A DNA stretch of 35,291 bases. Source: Ascoidea asiatica. Its lineage: Eukaryota; Ascomycota; Saccharomycetes; Ascoideales; Ascoideaceae. Below the pieces are notes generated by a model. The model was given only the letters and a program-made list of their open reading frames with translations. It did not search any database and was not told the DNA's origin. Position numbers and translations under genes: made by a program. Location: contig BCKQ01000006.1 of assembly GCA_001600695.1 (NCBI GenBank), positions 910,093 to 945,383 of the forward strand. Reading direction: 5' to 3'. Of this stretch, positions 1-7,927 are shown in pieces (positions within the stretch are counted from its first letter, which is position 1; each line of letters starts with the position of its first letter).

Positions 1-254
1 GAAATCTAATAAAATAAGATTTCTATAAAAGATAATTAATAATAATAATGATTAGTATATATTAAAAGATAATATATAAAAGTTATAATAAAAATTCTTA
101 AAGATATTAAATAAAAATAAAGAAAAAAAATTTTGAAAAGTAAGGGAAAAACAACCTCTATTTATACCATTTGAAANTGTATGAGAAGTGAAAATCTGAA
201 AGTTCAGAATTTCAATTTCACATACTAAACCTCAAACACAGTAGTTAAGCAATG
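1..254. other. AT-rich left edge, likely core promoter of an off-window gene
   Basis: I see no coding sequence here. The stretch is extremely AT-rich and carries TATATA-type elements around 53-80. It lies between the window edge and the heat-shock-element array at 255-439. Read on the minus strand, the order is heat-shock elements, then TATA, then the edge, which is what a leftward-transcribed heat-shock gene starting before base 1 would show. One base (177) is undetermined. Confidence 0.4.
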
Positions 255-439
255 GAATCTTCTAGAATCTTTTTCANNGAAGGTTCTAGAAAATCACAGA
301 AACTTCTAGTAACAAATAGAAACCAGCATATAAGAGCAAATAAGAAAGCATAACGACAAAGAANCAAATAGAGTGTTCTAGAAAGTTCTGTTTCTACAAT
401 GTTTCAAAAAGTTCTAGAATGTTCTAGAAAGTTCTAGAA
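255..439. promoter_or_regulatory. Array of heat-shock elements (Hsf1 sites)
   Basis: Hsf1 trimers bind alternating GAA and TTC triplets spaced by two bases. At 412-439 six such units are contiguous with no mismatch (TTC at 412, 422 and 432; GAA at 417, 427 and 437). Further in-phase groups are GAA-TTC-GAA at 255-267, GAA-TTC-GAA at 279-291, GAA-TTC at 299-306 and TTC-GAA-TTC at 376-388. TTCTAGAA occurs six times (260, 284, 376, 412, 422, 432). The next plus-strand gene starts at 1923, so the likelier target is a gene transcribed leftward out of the window. Undetermined bases 277-278 and 364 fall inside the array. Confidence 0.75.
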
Positions 440-530
440 AAACCTAAACAGCAACTTTTGATAAAATGAACAGAAAAAGCTTTTAAAGCATAAAGATGAT
501 GGACAAGAAAGATTAAGCAACTTAATGTTA

Positions 531-600
531 GATAAGGTAAGATAAGGTAAGATAAAGCAAGATAAGGTGAGATAAAGTAAGATAAGGTGAGATAAAGTAA
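531..600. repeat. 10-bp minisatellite, seven units
   Basis: Seven consecutive 10-bp units of the form GATAARGYRA. Two are identical GATAAGGTAA, then variants differ at one or two positions, with GATAAGGTGA and GATAAAGTAA alternating at the end. No real gene overlaps it. Its period matches the 10-bp phase of the heat-shock elements 90 bp to the left. Confidence 0.9.
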
Positions 601-870
601 CAACAAAGTAAATTATGATTTGATAACATAATTCATTAGTAAACTGTTGGGATTCTTAAGACATAATGGAATAAATTAGGTTGTTTTAGTTTAAAAATTA
701 TCAAACATATTGAAAAAGGAAGTCAATATTATAAATTTATTAATACTAAATATTATGTATTAATATATGTAAAATAGTAAATATAAAACTTGACAATTTT
801 AAAACTATATAAAATTAAAAAAAGGGTAAAAAAACAGACATATTTATATAGGTTTGTGTATGTAGGACAA
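601..870. other. Intergenic, AT-rich, nothing recognised
   Basis: Very AT-rich spacer between the minisatellite and the broken ORF. It holds TATA-like runs but no gene and no clear regulatory site. A TGTTGG at 645 resembles the start of a yeast LTR, but no matching LTR end or target duplication is visible. Confidence 0.5.
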
Positions 871-1284
871 TTAATCTTCTTCATCACTTGAAATGTCAAT
901 TACTCTTAATTTTTTCTTTTTATTTTTAGTCCCGCTGTAGCCACGGCGTAAATACTCAGCGCAATAAATAAAATTATAGCTCGCTAACAGCCAAGCCCAA
1001 TTTTTAAAGGATAAACCAGTCGGATTATTCCTTAATAGTTTGGTGATCAATTTTGTATTTGTTGAGTCTTATTTTTGATACAAAAATGCTTTTTCACAGC
1101 ATTTTTAAAGAAAGTTTTTTAGTTTCTTTTTCATTTGAACTGGTAAATTAGCTGCACTTTTTACGCAACGTTGTGGAATTAATGCTTTCTTCGTAATTGA
1201 TTTGTCCAATTGGCTACCAACCAGTAAGATATTAAAGGCAAATTCAACATTTTTTGGCTGAAAATAAGTAGGTGGAGGTTCCAT
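871..1284 (-). pseudogene. Broken small ORF, origin unknown
   Basis: Read on the minus strand from ATG at 1284, one frame runs 138 codons to the stop at 871-873, interrupted by in-frame TAA at codons 60 (1105-1107) and 72 (1069-1071). The first part (59 residues) starts MEPPPTYFQPKN. The last part (codons 73-137) contains FKNWAWLLASYNFIYCAEYL, a basic KNKKKKLR stretch and the acidic end SSDEED. The segment is visibly richer in G and C than its surroundings and looks coding in one frame throughout, which suggests decay of a single gene. The two stops flank a hairpin at 1082-1106. I do not recognise the family. A remnant of a mobile-element ORF is possible but unproven. No plausible intron borders explain the interruption. 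Confidence 0.4.
1082..1106. repeat. Perfect hairpin inside the broken ORF
   Basis: 9-bp arms AAAAATGCT and AGCATTTTT separated by 7 nt. The hairpin lies almost exactly between the two in-frame stops of the ORF at 871-1284, so it could be the insertion or replication-slip event that broke it. Confidence 0.85.
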
Positions 1285-1922
1285 TTTTAATTAAAGTAAT
1301 TTCAGTAATATTAGTGACTGAAGGGACAGAAAATAAAATAAGAAAAAGGTTAACTCAAATATTTTTGACAACGAGTGACAACGAGCAACAACAACTGACA
1401 ACAACTGACAGCACATACATTGAACATCCAACATTCAATATAAAAAAATAAGGCACCTGACATAGTTGAAATATATTTGAATTAAACTTAAAAGAAATAA
1501 AAATAAAGAAATAATAATTGCCTGTAAAAGCACAAAAAAAGAAAAAGTAAAATAAATGAAAACAATTTTAACATAAACTTTAGCTTTATCTACAAATTGG
1601 CTCCAGGAATAAGGATAGCTATTTCTAGCTATTGATTGATATTATAAATATCCTGGATTGTAACCATGAAATAGTTTATTTTATCAAGATTTTCAAAATT
1701 TCTTTTTTTTTAACTAAAATTTGTACAATATCTCCCTTTTTTTTGAAAATCATATTCGTTTCCCTTTTGAAAAAAAAGAATATCATCTAGTCTCGTAAAT
1801 TTAACTAATAAGTTTTTGCTTAATCATTTAAATTCTTTTTTTTGTCAGCTCATAAATCAAAAAATTAGCTTTTCTAAAATTTCTATAGCAAATTCTTAAT
1901 ATAAGCACATTAACTTACTAAA
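1285..1922. other. Intergenic upstream of the velvet-like gene
   Basis: AT-rich region between the 5' end of the broken minus-strand ORF and the plus-strand gene at 1923. At about 1370-1410 there is an irregular repeat of CAACGAGTGA/CAACAACTGA type. Homopolymeric T runs near 1700-1850 could serve as poly(dA:dT) promoter tracts for the gene at 1923. No specific factor site is convincing. Confidence 0.5.
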
Positions 1923-3410
1923 ATGTTTAGAAATAACGTTAAGTTTTCAGATGAATGTGGAATTAAATCTTTTAAAATTTTGAATAACATTTTTTATGAT
2001 TTAAAATTCATCTCAATTCCAGAATTTTCAAGAGAAACATATATGAACAAAAAAAAAGGAAACTTTCCAATAAGAAAATTAAAACCAACTACAAAAATTT
2101 CTTTATCAATTTATCAAAATGATAAGATTTCTAATAATCAATTAAACATTTCTTCATTTAGCTTAGACACTTTTTATATTGAACCAAAACTTGTTTTCAA
2201 TAATATAATTAATCAAAGTTATAGTAATAAGAAAAATAATTATAACAATGATAATGATAATGAAATCGATGATTATGATTATGATCTTAATTTGAATCTA
2301 AATATGATTCTGAATCTGGTTTTGAATAATTTCCAAAATAATGCAGATGAATATTTAATAGGTAAAAAAGTTATAACTGGTCAATATAATGTAAAAAAAA
2401 AACATTTTGAATTTAATTTTGAAAAATTAGCAATATCAAAAAAAGGTGACTATCAATTAATTTTTTCACTTTATAAAATTTCAAATTTATCATTTTCAAA
2501 ATTTGAGATAGTTTATATTAAGTCAATTATTACAAATAAAGTTTCTGTTAAAAGTTGTAAAGATTTTTATGAACGTAAAAAAAATTTTGATCTGAATAAC
2601 TTAAAGCTCGTTTCATTGAATAAAAATATAACTAATAAAGTAAGTATAAATAATAATAAAAAAGCTGAATTTTATAATTGGAACAAAAATATCTTAAAGA
2701 ACAATAAAAAAAAGATAACTAAAAATAAAATATATATAGCAGAAAATGCTGTTAAAAAAAAAGCTAATTTTAAAAATCTTAATGATACTAATAGTTTCTT
2801 AGAAGGACAAAATAATAAGAACAATGTAAATGAAAGTATCCATAATAAAGAAATAGGTAACCATAACAATAAAACAGAAGAGAAGTTAAACTTTATAAAA
2901 ATGAATGGAATCCCATTTCTTGAAAGTAATGATATTGAAAATATTGAGAATACTGATCATAATACAAATATTGAGAATATTGATAAAATAAATTGTAATA
3001 ACTTTAAAAGTAAATTTGATCAGTGCATTTCAATTGAACCACAAAGATTAATTGCATCAAATAACAATTATTTCATGGGAAAAAAAAATATTGAGATAAA
3101 AAAAGAAAGTTTTGCAACTCAAGCTAGAGGAAAATCAACAAACTCTCAAGCTTTAAGAAAACAACTTCAATACAAAAAAAGTATTGAATATGAAAACAAA
3201 AGCTTTGGTATCCCCTGTAATTCTACAATATACCCTTCTAATCAGATAGATAAAATGTTTAATTGTGATGCAACAATTCAAATGGAAGATCAAAACGATT
3301 TTTTCAATTCCCAGAGAGTTTCTTCAATGAAAAATGATATAAATAGTTACCGGGAAGATTCAATTGACGAAGAAAATAATTTCGATTCAAATTTTTATAA
3401 AATTCTTTAG
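1923..3410 (+). CDS. Putative highly divergent velvet-domain protein
   Basis: 495 residues, Asn/Lys/Ile-rich. Residues about 24-222 match the velvet fold motif by motif: Y-x-L then IPEFSRE (25-38) for the Y-L-x-I-x-Q-x-P-x-x-A-R strand; an R-x-L-x-P-x-x-x-I-x-L segment (51-61) for RRPIDPPPIVQL; TFYIEPKL (83-90); an Asn/Asp-rich insert; LIGKKVITG (145-153); then F-x-F-x-x-L-x-I-x-x-x-G-x-Y-x-L-x-F-S-L-Y (162-184) for FFVFxDLSVRxEGxFRLxFxLY; and VSVKSCKDF (207-215) for FxVxSAKxF. The order is as in VosA/VelB; the length includes an Asn-rich insert. The second half is low-complexity with no domain I recognise. Velvet proteins are DNA-binding regulators of development in filamentous fungi and, to my knowledge, are lacking in most budding yeasts. 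Many consensus residues are lost, so function may differ. The assignment rests on pattern reading alone. Confidence 0.55.
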   Translation: MFRNNVKFSDECGIKSFKILNNIFYDLKFISIPEFSRETYMNKKKGNFPIRKLKPTTKISLSIYQNDKISNNQLNISSFSLDTFYIEPKLVFNNIINQSYSNKKNNYNNDNDNEIDDYDYDLNLNLNMILNLVLNNFQNNADEYLIGKKVITGQYNVKKKHFEFNFEKLAISKKGDYQLIFSLYKISNLSFSKFEIVYIKSIITNKVSVKSCKDFYERKKNFDLNNLKLVSLNKNITNKVSINNNKKAEFYNWNKNILKNNKKKITKNKIYIAENAVKKKANFKNLNDTNSFLEGQNNKNNVNESIHNKEIGNHNNKTEEKLNFIKMNGIPFLESNDIENIENTDHNTNIENIDKINCNNFKSKFDQCISIEPQRLIASNNNYFMGKKNIEIKKESFATQARGKSTNSQALRKQLQYKKSIEYENKSFGIPCNSTIYPSNQIDKMFNCDATIQMEDQNDFFNSQRVSSMKNDINSYREDSIDEENNFDSNFYKIL

Positions 3411-3432
3411 ATATATATATATATATATATAT
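3411..3432. repeat. (AT)11 microsatellite
   Basis: Eleven AT units starting directly after the stop codon of the velvet-like gene, so it lies in that gene's 3' UTR. Confidence 0.95.
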
Positions 3433-5659
3433 GTATGTCCTTTTTTTTGAAAACCTTTATTTTTACCAACACCATAGTCAGATTCTTTTTTTATTTTCTA
3501 AATTACTTCATTTTTAGTAGTGGTTATAGAGTTTTATATTTTCATTCAAGCTTAATAAAATTTGTACTTTTTTAAGTTAAGTTATTCTAAGATGGTATTC
3601 GCGTTGCCCTGCATTATTTAGATGCTTTTTTGGCTGTGATTTGAAAACAAATACTGACAAACCACGATTGAGTTTCTAGTCATGTGCTTAAGAAGAAGCA
3701 ATAGTTAATGAAGATATCTCCGGGATTAACCAGCCACAACTAAACTGTCTTAAACGGCTAAAAATATGTTTTGTACATAGTTTACGCTTTTTTCCTACTT
3801 TGGATATCAAGTAACTGTTCTGGATTCAATCCCGTGATCAGCGGAGAAAGTGCAGTGCGCAAGCGCTCTTGTGCAATTGGTAGAGGGGAATGCAGCAAAG
3901 CTCCACTCAGATTTTTCCATAAAAGGGGGAATACGTGACTTCTATGTGACCTCCTTATATTTTCCGGTGGCGGTTTCATATTTTTTGTGCCTGTGTTGAA
4001 GATAAGACCCCATGGTTTTTATTTTTAGCACGTGAATGTGCTGCTGGCTCATGGATAAATATATTTTACATACTAATAAGACATCACATTATCAAAAGTA
4101 CCATACTTTGCCATCGCTAACTCTGATAATCATAATCAACATTATAATCATAATACTAACGATAATAGTATCACTTACTGTTCGAGAAATTCTTTGAATG
4201 CTCTTTTGATATTGATATTGAAATTGGTGTTAATATATTAACTAATTTGACAATTCGAGTATATCTCAAATACAGTTCAAACCAAAAACAATCTCTGCAA
4301 ACTCCAACAATTATAATAAATCCACTGTCGTCAATCACAATAATTATAATATTCGAAATCATAACAACAATCTCCAAGATCTACTTTATACCTAACACTA
4401 AAGAAAATATATTCCCAACAAATCAAAAGTCACTCCTCCTCAATTCTATTTATTACAATCTCCTATTCAATCTCTCCCTTTTGATAAAAATTTTATGAGA
4501 ATTGTTGTCATTTCAATCTTTTCATAAAATACTTATAATATTTATCTTTTCCTATTAACTTATTCCAATTTTATTCATTCAAACTTTACGGAAATATTTA
4601 AAAGTAAAAAGCAAGTTATTTATCTATCGATAATCCTTCATACATACAAAATATAATTTCCTTTTTTATTTCCATCTACAGTTTATTTTGAATTTACAGT
4701 TCAAATTTAAATTTGTTTTCTTATTGGATTTACTCATTTCAACTTGAGAAAATATTTTCAAATATTAATAATATTCTTTGTTCAGAGTATTTTCTAATAT
4801 TAGTATTCTTTGTTCAGAGTAAATTTCCTTTTACAAATTCTCTAAAATAATTTTCATTCAACATACATACCTTTAAATTATAAGACAATATCGAAAGACC
4901 TCTTTCCAATTAGAATCCTTATATTCAATCAAATAATAAAGATAACTAATAGCTAATAACTTATTAAAAATATTATAAAATCAATTTAAAACTTTTAAAA
5001 TTATTATTTTAATAACCTGCCCATACTAATAGTTATCTTGTACTATTTTACAGAAACTTTATATTAAAATCATTCAATTTTGATTCCTTTAAATATATTC
5101 TATTATCTAATACTGGGGTTTACTGTATATCAATATTAGTTAATTATAAAACAAATTTTGTATCCCCTTACTTCAAATTATTCAAATACTTATAATAATC
5201 AAAAATATTATTTGTGGATTATATAATTAAATTATAGTATTGACTTATACTTTAATTCAAAAAAACTTCGGTTGATTATTCATCAAACTTATACATCAAT
5301 AATATTTTATTCCAAGTTTTATTAAATTATCTTAAAGTTCACCTAAAAAGATAGTATTACTTGATTCAAGTTTAATTAAAAGAATTTTTTTTAAATTATT
5401 CAATTTTTTAATCTTTGAATTATTCCTTTTAAATTTTTAAACAAACATTAAACAATTTTCAAACAAATTCAAATTATTTAGAATTTTTTCACAAATTTCT
5501 ACTAAACTTCTCTTAAACTTATTTCAATTATTTTAATAACTTTTTTAAAATTTCTTCTAAATTGCGTTTAATTTCTTTAAAAATTATTTTCAATCTCCTC
5601 GAAGTTTTAATTACGAAATTTACCTTATTTTCTTAAAAGAAATATTTTACTAATCAAAA
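3433..5659. other. Long intergenic region upstream of the Snf1 beta subunit gene
   Basis: 2.2 kb between two plus-strand genes. About 3590-4050 is a segment of clearly higher GC. Its only open frame (65 codons, minus strand, 3782-3979) has no recognisable features. The remainder is very AT-rich, with long T/A tracts up to the start codon at 5660, as expected of a yeast promoter. A short duplication is listed separately at 4772-4821. I saw no tRNA-like A/B boxes or snRNA signatures. Confidence 0.5.
4772..4821. repeat. 18-bp direct repeat, 32-bp period
   Basis: TATTCTTTGTTCAGAGTA occurs at 4772-4789 and again at 4804-4821. The flanking AATATTA is also duplicated, so this looks like a recent tandem duplication of about 30 bp in the region upstream of the beta-subunit gene. 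Confidence 0.85.
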
Positions 5660-7294
5660 ATGGAAAGATCAAAATCTTCTATAATCTTAGATGATGAACA
5701 ACAGTTTAGTAATAATTTAAATCCAGCTAGTATTATCTCAAATAGTAATAACAATAGTAATAATAATAGTAGTAATAATCTGAATAATATCGTGAAGGAT
5801 AATGATTTAATAATGACTGATGCTTCTGATTTATCCCCGAATAATACTTTAGTAAATAATAACGATAATAACGATAATAACAATAATCATCATCATAGTC
5901 ATCATCATCATATGAATTCAGTAGATCCTGGAATAAACAACGGTAATATAAATCAAAATAATATTTTTATAGATCCAAGAAATCCAAATATTGTTTCTAA
6001 AAATCCTTTAAAACCTTTATCTTCTCTAGCTAATTCTCTTGTTTTAAATTCATCAAATTCCAATCAACCACTTGATTCAATCGATCAAACCTTTTCAATC
6101 GATCAAAATTCAGATTCAATGACTACTTCTAATAATTTTCTTAATGCTAATAATTCTGATAGTAATAATATCAATAATAATAATATCACTTATACTAATA
6201 GTTATACCTCAAATGAAAACTCAAATCAAATGTCAACACCAAGCAACAATAAAACTCCAGACCCAAATAATTTAAATTCTGCTATTCATTCTTTGAATGC
6301 TGATCTTTCAAATATTGATATAACCAATAGTCTTCAATCTACTCAAGGCTTGACTCAAAAACAAATTCAAAAACATATTCCATTGAGTTCTTCTCAAGAT
6401 CAAATTCAATCGGATTCTCAATCTAACCCAAAATCTCAAACAGAAACTCGAGAGCAATCTCCAGTTGAAGAAATCAGTGTTCCTACTAAATTTGAATGGA
6501 TTCAAGAAGGGAATGAAGTACATGTTTTTGGGTCTTTCACTAGATGGGCAAGGATGATAAAATTATATAAAGACCCTTCAATTGATGGATTTTCTGTATA
6601 CATTAACTTACCTCCTGGCTCATATCGTTTTAAATTTTTAGTTGATGGTGAAGTTAAAACCAGTGATTATTCATTAAGTGCAACTGATCAATCAGGCCAT
6701 TTATTCAATTTTGTAGAAGTTTTCCCTCCTTCAAATTTACATCAGCAGCAACATAAAGCAACAGAGTCTTTAAAACTTGAAAACGAAAGAATCAAACAGT
6801 TGTTAAGAGATAAAGAAAAATTGAAAAATAAAAATGATCAATTTAAATCGGGAAAATCATCTGTGTTTTTAGGTTTAACCCAAGATGATGATGATATGGG
6901 TAATGGTTATTCAAGATTTCATGATGGTGAAGAAACTTCTTTAGTTAAAAAGAAAATAATTTACACTCAACTGATCCCTCCTGTTTTTACAGATCAAAAA
7001 ATAATGGAGCAATACTATAGAACTTTAGATCAATCACATCGTCATGGGAATAATTCTAATGTCCAATGGTTAATTCCTCCTCAGTTACCACCTCATCTTG
7101 AACATGTGATATTGAATAGCTATAGTCATAGAGAAAACAATAGAGAAAATGCATCTGGTTCTCTACCAATTCCAAATCATGTAATTTTGAATCATTTGGC
7201 TACAACTAGTATCAAACAAAATACCTTGGCAGTAGCGAGTACTGTAAGATATGAAAATAAGTATTTAACTCAAATTTTATATGCTCCTCTTTAA
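5660..7294 (+). CDS. GAL83: SNF1/AMPK complex beta subunit (Gal83/Sip2 type)
   Basis: 544 residues. The beta subunit bridges the Snf1 kinase and the gamma subunit Snf4 and directs the kinase to compartments and targets during glucose limitation. Residues 1-270 are disordered and Asn/Ser-rich, with a His run near 77-86. Residues about 275-355 form the glycogen-binding CBM48 domain (VHVFGSFTRWARMI, then LPPGSYRFKFLVDGE, then ATDQSGHLFNFVEV). A charged helix (about 365-395) follows. Residues about 433-544 are the ASC domain that binds kinase and gamma subunit (IPPVFTDQ, WLIPPQLPPHLEHVILN, SLPIPNHVILNHL, ending VRYENKYLTQILYAPL). The start MERSK lacks the N-terminal MG used for myristoylation in some paralogues. 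Yeasts have one to three paralogues (SIP1, SIP2, GAL83), so the exact symbol is uncertain. Two CTG codons occur (41 and 438). Confidence 0.95.
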   Translation: MERSKSSIILDDEQQFSNNLNPASIISNSNNNSNNNSSNNLNNIVKDNDLIMTDASDLSPNNTLVNNNDNNDNNNNHHHSHHHHMNSVDPGINNGNINQNNIFIDPRNPNIVSKNPLKPLSSLANSLVLNSSNSNQPLDSIDQTFSIDQNSDSMTTSNNFLNANNSDSNNINNNNITYTNSYTSNENSNQMSTPSNNKTPDPNNLNSAIHSLNADLSNIDITNSLQSTQGLTQKQIQKHIPLSSSQDQIQSDSQSNPKSQTETREQSPVEEISVPTKFEWIQEGNEVHVFGSFTRWARMIKLYKDPSIDGFSVYINLPPGSYRFKFLVDGEVKTSDYSLSATDQSGHLFNFVEVFPPSNLHQQQHKATESLKLENERIKQLLRDKEKLKNKNDQFKSGKSSVFLGLTQDDDDMGNGYSRFHDGEETSLVKKKIIYTQLIPPVFTDQKIMEQYYRTLDQSHRHGNNSNVQWLIPPQLPPHLEHVILNSYSHRENNRENASGSLPIPNHVILNHLATTSIKQNTLAVASTVRYENKYLTQILYAPL

Positions 7295-7927
7295 AACATA
7301 TCTAAAATACTTTATACATGTATTATTTTCTTAAAATTATTTTTAAATATTAATTAAAGATTGAAGAATCACCACAGATTTTTTATGTTTTAAACATTGC
7401 TTTTTTCTATTTCGATGTTTTTCTTTCTCTATTCAACGAATTCTTGGCAAAAAACTTCTTTTTTTTCTTTTGATTTTGTTACTATTTATAATTTACTACT
7501 TTCAACTTTTCATTTTTCCGTTTTTTATTTTTCTATTTCTTACTTTTTATCTATTTTTTTATTTGTAATTTTTTTCAAAACACTTTTTTTCAATAAACTT
7601 TTTTTTAATCAAATTCAATTTCTGTTTTTTCAAATCTTAGTCTCTGGTATTTTGATATGTCCTTTTTCTCCTACTTATATATAAAAAAAAAAAAAAAAAA
7701 AAATTATATACTATATAATTCTTTGACTAATAAATAAGAAAAATCTGCTGTATCAAAAAATTTGAAATATTGCTAACAAACGTATTTATAAATGTATTTG
7801 AGTGTGTAGATTAGTGTAAAAATTGATCATAAAGTCAGCTAAATTTTTGAAGAATATTAATATAAAATATTAATCTAGTTATTGTACCATAAAAACGTAT
7901 GGTTCAGGTTGAAAGATTATTAGATTA
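7295..7927. other. Convergent 3' intergenic region
   Basis: Lies between the stops of the beta subunit (+) and the PhoD-like gene (-), so it holds both 3' UTRs and terminators. It is extremely T-rich up to about 7680, then has a 21-base A run at 7683-7703. The 95-codon open frame at 7397-7684 is only a Phe/Leu-rich reading of the T tract and is not called a gene. No GC island is present. Confidence 0.6.

Noticed and set aside
424-606. 60-codon minus-strand frame over the minisatellite
   Set aside because: Its repetitive Tyr/Leu/Ser product is just the 10-bp repeat read in frame.
645-1390. Possible LTR or retroelement bounded by TGTTG and CAACA
   Set aside because: The CAACA lies in a simple CAACAACTGA repeat, no target-site duplication is seen, and no primer-binding site or pol sequence is present.
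3782-3979. 65-codon minus-strand frame in the 3590-4050 island
   Set aside because: No recognisable family, no codon bias like the neighbouring genes, and no supporting signals.
3590-4050. Possible tRNA or snRNA in GC-richer intergenic DNA
   Set aside because: No GGTTCRANTCC-type B box or its complement with a matching A box was found here or elsewhere in the window, and no U-snRNA core sequence.
4154-4160. TACTAAC branch-like site suggesting a 5' UTR intron for the beta-subunit gene
   Set aside because: No paired donor, and the nearest AG is too close. Likely chance in AT-rich DNA.
4247-4498. 83-codon plus-strand frame upstream of the beta-subunit gene
   Set aside because: Ile/Asn low-complexity product in AT-rich DNA and more than 1 kb from the next start. 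Not convincing even as an upstream ORF.
7397-7684. 95-codon plus-strand frame that looks like a membrane protein
   Set aside because: It is a Phe/Leu/Ile reading of a T-rich convergent 3' region with no motif.
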